IMG/VR virus record: IMGVR_UViG_3300025872_000050
Coordinates: 1 to 64,000 of that record
Source: a virus
DNA: 64,000 nucleotides
Reading direction: 5' to 3' (one strand)
Each line of letters opens with the position of its first letter. The stretch's first letter is position 1. Shown piece after piece: positions 1 to 9,207 of this stretch. A program made the translations under genes and the position numbers. Under the pieces are notes generated by a model. It saw only the letters and a program-made list of their open reading frames with translations, searched no databases and was not told the DNA's origin.

Positions 1-3000
1 TCGGACGACCGCGCGGCTGTGCATTTTGCCGTCGCCGAGCTCTACAACTACTACGCTCGCACGGCGAGCGACACCGGGCTCACCAACACAGATTCAATCG
101 CTCGAGCGCGGCCAGCGTACGGATTGGAAGACGCAGGCCTCACGACTGTGCAGAAGGTCCAGTCAGTATTCCAACAGTCTTACTTCTATGACGTGGCATA
201 TAGCCCCGGCGAAGATCAGTGGCTCGCTGCAGGAACGAGGCCAGGTGTTGCAACTGGCGACGTGCTGTGGACAGCAAGCGATGCTCGAGGGCTCTGGACG
301 GTACGTAATATCGCAGCATTCACGACCACTGACTGGGTCGCAGAAATCGCTCGTAATGAGGCTGGAGATGTATGGGTCGTCACCGGCGTAAACGGGAAAA
401 TCGCTTACAGCTCTAATGGAACATCGTGGACGACCGCAGGCACTAACCCGTTCAGCGGCACTACTGCTATCTACTCCGTCGAATGGAGCTCTGCAGAATC
501 CCAGTTTGTTGCAGCAGGTCAAAACGGAGAGCTTGCAACTAGTCCGGATGGAAACACGTGGACAGCTAGAACGAGCTCATTCGGTACCGATATCATCCGC
601 GAGCTTGCGCGCAGCGAGAGCCTTGATCTCTGGGTGGCTGTCGGAGCTGCGGGAAAGATCGCAACAAGCTCGAACGGCACGGCATGGTCACAGCAGACTT
701 CACCGTTCACGACCGAGGTTATCTACTGTGTCCATTGGAGCGAGTCAACAGATAGGTTTGTCTGCGGCACGAATGCTGGGCAACTCGCGTATAGCGACAA
801 CGGGACTGCATGGACGATCACAACTGATCACCCGCTAGCTGGTTCTGACACTGTCTACTCGATCCACCATAACGAAAAGACAGGAGCAGATAGCCTCTGG
901 GTCGCGACGACGAACTCCGGCAAGATCATCGTCAGCGCCAATGGTATCTCATGGCGACTCTTTGCTACGCCTGCGATCACCAAGCCTGACATCTGGTCGG
1001 CTAAGTTCAGTGATGAGCGTTCTCAGTGGTTGATCGGCGCGGGCAATTCAGGGACAGATCAAGCTACTCTGTACACGATCGATGGAGTCAAGTTCGGAGA
1101 CTCTATCACCGTCAGTGTCGGTGGAGCGCCTCAGAACTACAACCGCACTCTCGCCGATTCGGGCCTCAACCCGTTCACGACGCCTGCGCTTCTAGACAAC
1201 TTCAACCGCTCAGACGGCTCTCTCGGATCGAACTGGGGAACGTTCAACGGAAACACTGCTCTCCAGATCTACAGCAACACGCTGGTCGGCCCTGCTTCTG
1301 CAGACGGTGTCAGCAGGTGGACTGCTGGCCAGTTCAACGCCGACGTCTTCGCCTATATCGAGATCCCGTCGGGCGTCTCCAGCCCTGCACGCTACGAGCT
1401 CTACACCCGTGCGCAAAACGACGGCACGGGAACTGCAGCAGAGTGGGAGATCGTCTTCAACGAGGACGATGGCCAGATCATCTGGTATCGCCGGTACAAC
1501 AACGCCGTCTCGAGCGCGCTGAAGACGGTGCAGTTCCAGTCCGCAGCTGCCGGCTTCGCCGGGTACAAGCTCGGCATGAAGACCATCACGCTGAACGATG
1601 GCGACACTGTCCGCAACGAGGCATGGGTCGACTTCAACAACGGGCGCGGCTGGACGTTCATCGACGCCTACGAGGAGTCCACGTCGACTCGCACTGTCCT
1701 GCGGAACGGTGGCTACGTCGCTGTCGGGATGTACGGCGGTGGCTTCACGTCGACCACCAGATACGCAGACAACTTCGGCGCGCAGAATCTCTTCCGCGAT
1801 CAGCTCGTCGCCGTACCGATCCGCCGCCTCCAGGACGACGGCCTCGCTGCTACGCAGGACTACCAGGCGCTCGTCCTCGCCGACACGCCGCTCGCCTTCT
1901 GGCGGCTCGACGGTGCCTCGCGCACCGACGACGAGACGGCGAACAACTACAACCTGACCGAGGTCGGCACCAACTTCACTAGCGTCGACGGCCTCACCAA
2001 GGGCACCGACGGCGCGACGCACTTCACGAACCGCGTCGCGACCGGCTACATGGAGCTGACGGACAGCACCGTCGTCGACTTCCCGGGCACGGCGAGCTTC
2101 TCGGTCGAGGCGTGGTTCGACCCGTCGCAGGTCGACTCCACGTTCAGGCGGATCCTCTCGTGGTCCGACGAATCGGACGCCAGCACGAACGGCTACCAGC
2201 TCGTCTACCAGTCTGGGGCCATCCTCGGTGTGAGGCGCACCGCCGGCACGGATCGCTGGGCCGACACGACGGACATCACTGTCGTGCCGTGGCGGCGCTA
2301 CCACGTCGTCATGACGTACGACGGCAGCAACATCCGCATCTACGTCGACGGCGTGCTCAAGGATACGCAGGCGGACACCAACTCGCAGGGCGCGTACGGC
2401 GGCAAGCTCCGCATCGCGGTGGGCCAGTTCGGCGCCAACTCGATCTTCGGCGCGATCGACGACGTCGCGGTCTACGATCGGACGCTCACGCTCGCTGAGA
2501 TCGAGGAGCATTACGTCTACGGCGTCGGCGGCGTCACGGACTCGCTGAGCGAGAACGCTGTTCGAGCGCTCTCCGACTACGGCATCACCTCCGGCGAGGG
2601 TCGTCCGTCGGTCCTCTTCGCCGACGACTTCTCCGTGCAGCGCTGGGCGGCCTCTTCGGGCTCCCCGACTCGAGTCACGTCGCCCGTCCACGCCCCGGAG
2701 CAGTACAGCCTGGAGATCAACCCGTCGGCGTCGAGCGAGTACGTCTACTACTCGCCGTTCGGCGGCACGCCAACCCGCGTGGTCGCGGGCTTCTGGTGGA
2801 GGATGCCCTCGCTGCCGGGCGCCAACGCGACGATGATCGGCAAGATCGACGCCGGCCCGACCGAATGCCGCATGCGCGTCGACTCGTCTGGCGCCGTGTT
2901 CATCGCCGCCGACGGCACGCCCTCGATGGCGAGCGTCTACCTCGGCTCTGATCTGGTGGCGGGGACCTGGTACTGGATCGAGATGATGATCGACAAGAGC

Positions 3001-6000
3001 GCGAACCCGTGGGTGTTCCGCGCTCGCATCAACGGGACGACGTTCTCCACGTCTGGGGCCGCTGCCGCCAGCAACTGCGGCGGCGACTTCCTGATGCTCG
3101 GCAACAACGAGAACGAGACGTTCTCCAGCAACTTCAGCTACCCGGTCTACGCCACCGCGTCTTCCGCAACCGATTGGCTCGGCCCGCAGCAGCCCGCCGA
3201 CTTCTTGCTTCGCACCCGTATCGCTCAGCTCTCCGATGCTGGGCTTCAGATCACCGAATCGGTCTCCGTGCAGAAGCTTGGCCAGTCCATAAACCTCTCG
3301 GACACCGGCCTGACCCAGACCGACTCGATTCGCAAGGCCGCCTCCAAGGCGATCAGCGACATCGGCCTCGGCCTGCGGGACCTCAACGCGTACGGCAACG
3401 ACAACACGTACTACGGCATCACCGGCGCCGACCCCACAGCCCTTGACATCACGGGCACCGAGATCACCGTCGTCTCCTACCACAAGAACAACGGTGGCGT
3501 CGGCTCTGGCAACGGCACCATCGTCGGGAAGAACTCTAACGGCACAGTCCAGTACGGGATCTTCGCGGGCGACGACTACGAGTACTTCGGCATCCAGGGA
3601 ACCACAGCCTCTGACCCGTCGCCTGTCGAAGGTGTCATGCATCTGGCTGCTGGTGTCATGCGCGGCACGGGCACCGACCAGTTCGAGTTCTGGAAGAACA
3701 AGAACCTCGTGGCGACCGCCACGCGGGGGTCTGCGATCCCGGACACTTCGAACGCCGTCTGGTTCCTCGTCACCAACGGGACGTTCAACTCCCACACGAC
3801 GTCGTGGGTGGCGATCTGGGACAAGGCGCTCACGCCGAACGAGATCGCGCGCCTGTCGATGGGCGAGGATCCCAAGAGCATCCAGGGCGCCAACCTCAAG
3901 GGCTACTGGAAGATGGGCTTCGGCAGCCCGGTCCCCGACCTCTCGGGCAACGGCAACAACATCACGCTCAACGGACACAGCCCGAGCGGCACGAGCTGGT
4001 TCCTCGACGGCATCTCGACGCAGGCACGCCGCGCCGTAGCGGACACCGGCCTGACCCAGACGGACTCGGTCGCCATCGCCAAGGTCCTCGGTCGCGCCGT
4101 CTCGGATACGGGCCTGACCCAGAGTGACTCGCTCGCGGTCAACAAGGTCGTCTCCAAGGCGCTCACTGACTCCGGCCTGGGCATCACTGACTCGCTCGCT
4201 CGCAACAGCGTTCGGGTCAAGAGCGACACCGGCCTGACTCAGACCGACTCGCTGCTCCGCATCCGAGTCCTGACCAAGAGCGATACGGGGCTGAGCCAGA
4301 GCGACGTCCTGGCCGAGCGCATCCAGCACGGCATCAGCGACACCGGCCTGACTCAGACCGACTCGATCGCTGCGCAGAAGGCGCTCGGCAAGGTCGCCAG
4401 CGACACGGGCCTGACTCAGACCGACACGCTGGCGCGACGCGTCAACCGAGCCGCCAGCGACACGGGCCTGACTCAGACCGACTCGGTTGTCCGGTCGGTG
4501 GTCCGAGTTCGAAGCGCGACGGAGACGGGGCTGAGCCAGACCGACTCGCTGCTTCGCACTCGAGTCCTCGTTCCTAGCGACACGGGTCTGACTCAGACCG
4601 ACTCGATCGTCAGGCTCGCGCTTCGAGCTCGGACCGCGACCGACACGGGTCTCAGCCAGAGCGATACGCTGCTCACGCTTCGGGCTCGAAACGCCAGCGA
4701 CACCGGCCTGGTTCAGACTGACTCGCTCAGCGTGCAGAAGGCGCTCGGCAAGGTCGCTAGCGACACCGGCCTGACCCAGACAGACTCGCTGCTCCGCACT
4801 CGTGTCCTGACCGAGAGCGACACGGGCCTGACCCAGACAGACTCGCTGCTCCGCACTCGCGTCCTGACCCTGAGCGACACCGGCATCAGCCAGAGCGACG
4901 TCCTTGCCGAGCGCATCCAGCACGGCATCAGCGATACGGGCCTGACTCAGACCGACTCGATCGTCGCAGCACGGCGGTTCGGCAAGGTCGCCAGCGATAC
5001 CGGCCTGACTCAGACCGACTCGCTGCTTCGCACTCGCGTCCTGACCGAGAGCGACACCGGTCTGACCCAGACTGACTCTCTGCTTCGCACTCGCGTCCTG
5101 ACCGAGAGCGACACCGGCCTGACCCAGACCGACACGCTGCTTGCGCTTCGGACGAGGATCGCGAGCGATACGGGCCTCACGCAGACCGACTCGCTCGTCG
5201 CAGCACGGCGGTTCGGCAAGGTCGCGAGCGACACCGGCCTGACTCAGACCGACTCGCTCACGCGATCCCTGGCTCGGACGACTAGCGACACGGGCCTCAC
5301 CAGCAGCGACTCGCTCGTCGCGACGAGGGTGCTGGGCAAGACGCTGAGCGACACGGGCCTCACGCAGACCGACTCGCTCGCCACTTCGAGCGGCACCAGC
5401 GTCTCGGACAACGGGCTGAACTACAGCGACGCGCTGGCTCGCCTCGTCCGTAGGGCGGCGACCGACACGGGCCTGACCCAGACAGACTCGCTGCTCCGCA
5501 CTCGCGTCCTGACCAAGAGCGACACGGGTCTCAGCCAGAGCGATACGCTCACCGCGACGAGGGTGTTCGGCAAGGCCGCGAGCGACACGGGTCTCAGCCA
5601 GAGCGATACGCTGCTCGCGCTTCGAGCTCGGACCGCGACCGACACGGGGCTGAGCCAGAGCGATTCGCTGCTCGCGCTTCGGGCTCGGACGGCGAGCGAC
5701 ACGGGCCTCACGCAGACCGACTCGATCTCCGCTACGAGCGGCGGGAGCCTCAGCGACGCGGGCCTGACCCAGACGGACTCGCTCGTCGCGACAAGGGTGC
5801 TCGGCAAGGTCGCGAGCGACACGGGCCTGACTCAGACCGACACGCTGCTCCGCGCTCTGAGGCGCGCTCCCAACGACAACGGCCTCACTCAGACCGACTC
5901 GCTTCTCCGCATCCGGGTCCTGACCGAGAGCGACACGGGGCTGACCCAGACGGACTCGCTCACCCGCAACAGCGTTCGGGTCAAGAGCGATACGGGCCTG

Positions 6001-6765
6001 ACTCAAACCGACTCGATCGCGCGTGTCGCGCTTCGAGCTCGGACCGCGAGCGACACGGGCCTCACCAACAGCGATTCGATCGCGAGGCAGCTGCTCGCGA
6101 CGAGGCCGCTCTCGACGACAGGCCTCACGCAGACGGACGCCATCGCCGCGACGAGCGGCGGGAACCTCAGCGACACCGGCCTGAGCCAGACCGACTCGAT
6201 CACGAAGCGGCTCTCTCGATCCACGAGCGACACCGGCCTGAGCCAGACCGACTCGATCACGAGGGCCCGCGCATCGGCGCTCAGCGTCACCGACTCGGGC
6301 CTGACCGGCGCGTACTTGCTCGAGGCTCTGAACCACGCGTACCGGTCTCTGGAAGATCAGGGCACGTCGCACGGCGAGACCTTGAACGCCAGCAAGCAGT
6401 CGGGCCAGACAGAGCTCAGCGACACGGCCCTCTCGTTCTCGGACACGCTCGCTAAGGTCGCGGCGCTCTACCGCTCCGCGACGGACGCAGGCCTGTCGCA
6501 GACGGATACGCTGCAGGCGGTCGTCGGCATCGGGCCCACGGACGTCGGCCTCGTCATCGTCGACTCGCTCGGGCGGCAACTGATGGCGTACCGGCTGCCC
6601 ACGGACGTCGGCCTCGCGATCTCCGAGACCCTCGGCACCACGGGCAAGCGCACGCCGCGTCGGGCGCACGGCCTCCCGCCGCATCGGAGCACCGCATCGG
6701 GATCTGTGATCGGCGGAGGCGCCACCGGATCGTCCATCGGAAGCAGAGCAAGGGGGTTGACGTAG
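1..6765 (+). CDS. Giant repeat-rich tail-fibre/adhesin-like protein (5' partial)
   Basis: The frame is open to the first base, so the gene begins upstream; at least 2254 residues are present. In order: a short SDTGL-type repeat; about residues 50-350 with six spaced xSxNGxxW motifs (Asp-box-like, as in beta-propellers); a jelly-roll-like stretch near 400-600 (starts NFNRSDGSLGSNW); a LamG/concanavalin-like domain near 630-840 (FSVEAWF, YHVVMTYDGSNIRIYVDG, IDDVAVYDRTL); two further LamG-like regions up to about 1345; then a long array of 19-21-residue repeats built on SDTGLTQTDSL. The lectin-like modules suggest a surface-exposed virion fibre that contacts host glycans, with the repeats as stalk or linker; this is inference. 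Its place before the portal is unusual for a fibre gene. The stop TAG overlaps the next start (TAGTG). Confidence 0.8.
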   Translation, partial: SDDRAAVHFAVAELYNYYARTASDTGLTNTDSIARARPAYGLEDAGLTTVQKVQSVFQQSYFYDVAYSPGEDQWLAAGTRPGVATGDVLWTASDARGLWTVRNIAAFTTTDWVAEIARNEAGDVWVVTGVNGKIAYSSNGTSWTTAGTNPFSGTTAIYSVEWSSAESQFVAAGQNGELATSPDGNTWTARTSSFGTDIIRELARSESLDLWVAVGAAGKIATSSNGTAWSQQTSPFTTEVIYCVHWSESTDRFVCGTNAGQLAYSDNGTAWTITTDHPLAGSDTVYSIHHNEKTGADSLWVATTNSGKIIVSANGISWRLFATPAITKPDIWSAKFSDERSQWLIGAGNSGTDQATLYTIDGVKFGDSITVSVGGAPQNYNRTLADSGLNPFTTPALLDNFNRSDGSLGSNWGTFNGNTALQIYSNTLVGPASADGVSRWTAGQFNADVFAYIEIPSGVSSPARYELYTRAQNDGTGTAAEWEIVFNEDDGQIIWYRRYNNAVSSALKTVQFQSAAAGFAGYKLGMKTITLNDGDTVRNEAWVDFNNGRGWTFIDAYEESTSTRTVLRNGGYVAVGMYGGGFTSTTRYADNFGAQNLFRDQLVAVPIRRLQDDGLAATQDYQALVLADTPLAFWRLDGASRTDDETANNYNLTEVGTNFTSVDGLTKGTDGATHFTNRVATGYMELTDSTVVDFPGTASFSVEAWFDPSQVDSTFRRILSWSDESDASTNGYQLVYQSGAILGVRRTAGTDRWADTTDITVVPWRRYHVVMTYDGSNIRIYVDGVLKDTQADTNSQGAYGGKLRIAVGQFGANSIFGAIDDVAVYDRTLTLAEIEEHYVYGVGGVTDSLSENAVRALSDYGITSGEGRPSVLFADDFSVQRWAASSGSPTRVTSPVHAPEQYSLEINPSASSEYVYYSPFGGTPTRVVAGFWWRMPSLPGANATMIGKIDAGPTECRMRVDSSGAVFIAADGTPSMASVYLGSDLVAGTWYWIEMMIDKSANPWVFRARINGTTFSTSGAAAASNCGGDFLMLGNNENETFSSNFSYPVYATASSATDWLGPQQPADFLLRTRIAQLSDAGLQITESVSVQKLGQSINLSDTGLTQTDSIRKAASKAISDIGLGLRDLNAYGNDNTYYGITGADPTALDITGTEITVVSYHKNNGGVGSGNGTIVGKNSNGTVQYGIFAGDDYEYFGIQGTTASDPSPVEGVMHLAAGVMRGTGTDQFEFWKNKNLVATATRGSAIPDTSNAVWFLVTNGTFNSHTTSWVAIWDKALTPNEIARLSMGEDPKSIQGANLKGYWKMGFGSPVPDLSGNGNNITLNGHSPSGTSWFLDGISTQARRAVADTGLTQTDSVAIAKVLGRAVSDTGLTQSDSLAVNKVVSKALTDSGLGITDSLARNSVRVKSDTGLTQTDSLLRIRVLTKSDTGLSQSDVLAERIQHGISDTGLTQTDSIAAQKALGKVASDTGLTQTDTLARRVNRAASDTGLTQTDSVVRSVVRVRSATETGLSQTDSLLRTRVLVPSDTGLTQTDSIVRLALRARTATDTGLSQSDTLLTLRARNASDTGLVQTDSLSVQKALGKVASDTGLTQTDSLLRTRVLTESDTGLTQTDSLLRTRVLTLSDTGISQSDVLAERIQHGISDTGLTQTDSIVAARRFGKVASDTGLTQTDSLLRTRVLTESDTGLTQTDSLLRTRVLTESDTGLTQTDTLLALRTRIASDTGLTQTDSLVAARRFGKVASDTGLTQTDSLTRSLARTTSDTGLTSSDSLVATRVLGKTLSDTGLTQTDSLATSSGTSVSDNGLNYSDALARLVRRAATDTGLTQTDSLLRTRVLTKSDTGLSQSDTLTATRVFGKAASDTGLSQSDTLLALRARTATDTGLSQSDSLLALRARTASDTGLTQTDSISATSGGSLSDAGLTQTDSLVATRVLGKVASDTGLTQTDTLLRALRRAPNDNGLTQTDSLLRIRVLTESDTGLTQTDSLTRNSVRVKSDTGLTQTDSIARVALRARTASDTGLTNSDSIARQLLATRPLSTTGLTQTDAIAATSGGNLSDTGLSQTDSITKRLSRSTSDTGLSQTDSITRARASALSVTDSGLTGAYLLEALNHAYRSLEDQGTSHGETLNASKQSGQTELSDTALSFSDTLAKVAALYRSATDAGLSQTDTLQAVVGIGPTDVGLVIVDSLGRQLMAYRLPTDVGLAISETLGTTGKRTPRRAHGLPPHRSTASGSVIGGGATGSSIGSRARGLT
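4039..6282 (+). repeat. In-frame tandem repeat array encoding SDTGLTQTDSL units
   Basis: About 38 consecutive units of 57-63 bases encode variants of SDTGLTQTDSL followed by 8-10 variable residues (LLRTRVLTE, VAARRFGKVA, LALRARTA and others). The 33-base core is almost identical between units while the tails fall into a few recurring types, which suggests growth by duplication and recombination. Degenerate units continue to about 6640, and isolated units separate the upstream domains, so the unit serves as a general linker. It is protein-coding, not a CRISPR array. Confidence 0.9.
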
Positions 6766-7118
6766 TGGTATCCCATCCCTTCCTTGGCCAGACCGAGCGG
6801 CTTCGGGTCGAGTTCACCGACTTCAGCGGAGATCCGATCGATCCTGCTACGGTGACGCTCCGCATCCTCAAGCCCGACGGGACGCTGGTCACGTACGACT
6901 CCAGCAGCGGAGTCACCAACGACCCGACACCCACCGAGGGAGACGGCGTCTTCTACAGGGACACGCTCATGGACCAGGTCGGAGACTGGCAGATCCGCTG
7001 GGAGTCGACGGGCGGCCTCAACCCTGTCACGCAGTACGTGGTGGGCGTCCGGCCGTACCCGTTCACCGGCACCGCAGTGATCGGGCTGCAGGACAGCAGC
7101 CCAGCCCAACCCGCCTAA
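6765..7118 (+). CDS. Small virion-associated protein, Ig-like fold likely
   Basis: A 117-residue protein starting with GTG that overlaps the preceding stop by one base. It contains VTLRILKPDG and a GDWQIRWES segment, a pattern typical of short beta-sandwich proteins that accompany phage fibres and baseplates. No catalytic motif is visible. Its coupling to the giant fibre gene suggests a structural or assembly partner. The family assignment is inferred from the strand pattern only. Confidence 0.6.
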   Translation: MVSHPFLGQTERLRVEFTDFSGDPIDPATVTLRILKPDGTLVTYDSSSGVTNDPTPTEGDGVFYRDTLMDQVGDWQIRWESTGGLNPVTQYVVGVRPYPFTGTAVIGLQDSSPAQPA

Positions 7119-7130
7119 AGAGGAGGGGAC

Positions 7131-7373
7131 GTGTACGTCATCGAAACGGACGCGCCGTGCTCACGGTGCGGACAGCAGCACAAGTACGTCACGACGATGT
7201 GCCAGATGTGCGTCTGGCAGGACGGGCTGACGGCCCACTTCGTCGCGAGCAAGATCGAGGGTTCGGTCGTCCGGGAGATCGAGGCGCTGCCTCCTGACAT
7301 CCCGGTCACGATCTACGCGCACAAGAACGGCAGGCCGGACCCGACGATCCCGAAGATCGCGAGCACGCTGTGA
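7131..7373 (+). CDS. Small zinc-ribbon-like hypothetical protein
   Basis: 80 residues from GTG with a strong Shine-Dalgarno (AGAGGAGGGG) just upstream. A CSRCG pair near the N-terminus and a CQMC pair 14 residues later form a plausible four-cysteine zinc site. The remainder has no recognisable motif. It overlaps the next gene by four bases (GTGA), so the two are probably translationally coupled. Function unknown. Confidence 0.65.
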   Translation: MYVIETDAPCSRCGQQHKYVTTMCQMCVWQDGLTAHFVASKIEGSVVREIEALPPDIPVTIYAHKNGRPDPTIPKIASTL

Positions 7374-7666
7374 GCTGGTCGAAGGTGGTCGACACGACGC
7401 CCGAGAAGCTCGCCGCAGATCTTCATCCGAGCTCCACGCCCGACGAAGGCGACTTCTCCTTCGCCGAGGCGATGGAGCAGTACGAGCAAGCTCGACGCGC
7501 GGTCAAGAGGATCGTGGACGGTGGGGCCGTAGGCTCCGGACCGATCCGCGTGATCCTCTCGGGTCACGCGAACGAGGGCCATGAACAGCCCGGCCGGAGA
7601 GGCACCGATCGTGCTCCGGATCGCGTGACAATCTCGATCATGAGAATGGAGGCCGCGGATGGCTGA
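7370..7666 (+). CDS. Hypothetical protein upstream of portal
   Basis: 98 residues from a GTG that overlaps the previous stop. It has a helical middle (EAMEQYEQARRAVKRIV) and a strand-like C-terminal half containing RVILSGHANEGHE. It overlaps the portal start by eight bases. No family is recognised. The conserved-looking SGHAN segment and the coupling suggest a real head-associated gene of unknown role. Confidence 0.6.
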   Translation: MSWSKVVDTTPEKLAADLHPSSTPDEGDFSFAEAMEQYEQARRAVKRIVDGGAVGSGPIRVILSGHANEGHEQPGRRGTDRAPDRVTISIMRMEAADG

Positions 7667-9206
7667 GGTCGACACAACCAACCTGAGCGAGATCGCCCGC
7701 GGTCGCGGGACGAAGCGCAAGCAGAGGATCACCACTCGCGATCAGGGGCCGTCCCTGAAGGTGATCCACGACACCGGCCGCATCGTCGATCGGTACCTCA
7801 TCAACAACGCGATCGGCGGGTTCGACCCCGACCGCATCACGTTCAAGCAGATGCGGATGATGCGCCGCGATCCGATGATCGCCTTCGGGCTGCACTTCAT
7901 CAAGAGCGTCATCGTCAACGCGAACTACCACTTCGAGTCGACCGATCCGCAGGTCGCCGCGTTCGCCAAGAACGCCTACGACAGGATCCACGCCCGGCTC
8001 ATCTTCCAGATGCTCACGGCCCTGGAGTTCGGGTTCGCGCCCATCGTCCTCCGGTTCGAGCTGGACAGCCCGGACTGGAAGTACACCGACGAGAAGGGCG
8101 ACGAGAAGCCGGTCTGGGACGCGCCCGCTGGGACTCGGGCCCTCGTCTGGGCCCAGCCTCGCGGTCTGAAGCCCGAGGGCGCCGAGGTGCAGTTCAACGA
8201 TCACGAGGAGTACGACGGCTTCGAGCACGTCGGCTACTCCCTCACCGCCGACGGCGGCACCGGCAAGATCAGCCCCGACGCAGCTCACTCGCTCTGGTTC
8301 ATCAACCAGCGCGACGACGAGTTCGGCAACTGGTACGGCTACCCGAGGACGGGCTACGCCTTCAAGTTCTGGTGGAGCAGCACGCTGCGGCAGCTCCTGG
8401 AGGATCGGCACTTCGAGCAGGACGCCGACCCCGCGCTCGTCGTCAGGGTCCCCGAGGGCACGAGCCCGCATCCGGTCACGGGCGAGGAGGTCTCGAACCA
8501 GGACATCGGACTCTTCGTCGGTCAGGCCCTGCGCGACGGGTCGACCATCGTCATGAGCTCCGAGACGTACGTCGATGACACGACGGGCCGACCGTCGGGC
8601 ACGTTCCAGTGGGACGCGAGCTTTCTGCGAGGAGGCGAGAACCTCGGCGCGTTCAGAGCCAGCAACGAGTACCTCGACGTCATGAAGCTTCGCGCCCTCT
8701 GGGTCCCGGAGCAGGCGCTGATCGAGGGCAAGGGCGGCTCGGGGTCGCGCAACGTGGCCGCGACGTACGGCGAGGCGTTCGTGAGCTCGCAGGCTACGCT
8801 GGTCGAGGCGATCGATCAGGCGATCAACAGCTACATGGTCAAGGACCTCGTCCGGCAGAACTTCGTCGACCCGCCGGAGGTCAAGAAGATCACGACCGGC
8901 TTCAAGGAAGAGGACCTGTCGCTGGCCATGGACATCATCCGCATCCTGACGAGCCAGGATCCCGCGTCGCTGCAGCTCGACCTGCGCAAGCTGATCCAGG
9001 CCGTCGGCCTGCCGCAGCTCACGCTCGAGGAGCAGAAGGCTCGCGACGACGCGCTCGGTCCGGTGAGCGGCGGTCAGCCGGGAGAGCAGCCTCCGACCGG
9101 CGAGACCGGAGGCATCGGTGGAGCGCCGCAGCCGCAGAACGCCGTCCGGCAGGCGGTGAGCCCGCAGGACAGCGCCGCCGGCCCAGTCGACTACGGCACG
9201 GTCTAA
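7659..9206 (+). CDS. Portal protein
   Basis: 515 residues. Features fitting the siphovirus portal family: FDPDRITFKQMRMMRRDPMI near residue 50, a helix followed by EFGFAPIVLRFEL, a central FKFWWSSTLRQLLEDRHFEQ segment, an aromatic turn (TFQWDASFLRGG), then IDQAINSYMVKDLVRQNF before a disordered Pro/Gly/Gln-rich tail. It would form the dodecameric DNA gate at the capsid vertex. Its position upstream of protease-like, scaffold and capsid genes agrees. The ATG at 7659 overlaps the upstream gene by eight bases. Confidence 0.8.
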   Translation: MAEVDTTNLSEIARGRGTKRKQRITTRDQGPSLKVIHDTGRIVDRYLINNAIGGFDPDRITFKQMRMMRRDPMIAFGLHFIKSVIVNANYHFESTDPQVAAFAKNAYDRIHARLIFQMLTALEFGFAPIVLRFELDSPDWKYTDEKGDEKPVWDAPAGTRALVWAQPRGLKPEGAEVQFNDHEEYDGFEHVGYSLTADGGTGKISPDAAHSLWFINQRDDEFGNWYGYPRTGYAFKFWWSSTLRQLLEDRHFEQDADPALVVRVPEGTSPHPVTGEEVSNQDIGLFVGQALRDGSTIVMSSETYVDDTTGRPSGTFQWDASFLRGGENLGAFRASNEYLDVMKLRALWVPEQALIEGKGGSGSRNVAATYGEAFVSSQATLVEAIDQAINSYMVKDLVRQNFVDPPEVKKITTGFKEEDLSLAMDIIRILTSQDPASLQLDLRKLIQAVGLPQLTLEEQKARDDALGPVSGGQPGEQPPTGETGGIGGAPQPQNAVRQAVSPQDSAAGPVDYGTV

Positions 9207-9207
9207 G

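Noticed and set aside
4039-6282. CRISPR-like array
   Set aside because: The repeats are in frame, of multiples of three, with no constant-length unique spacers and no cas genes; they encode a protein repeat.
1210-6684. Minus-strand open frame of 1824 codons
   Set aside because: It mirrors the repeat-rich + strand gene; low-complexity Arg/Ala/Asp-rich product, no initiation site, and all neighbours are on the + strand. High G+C and repeats keep the opposite frame open.
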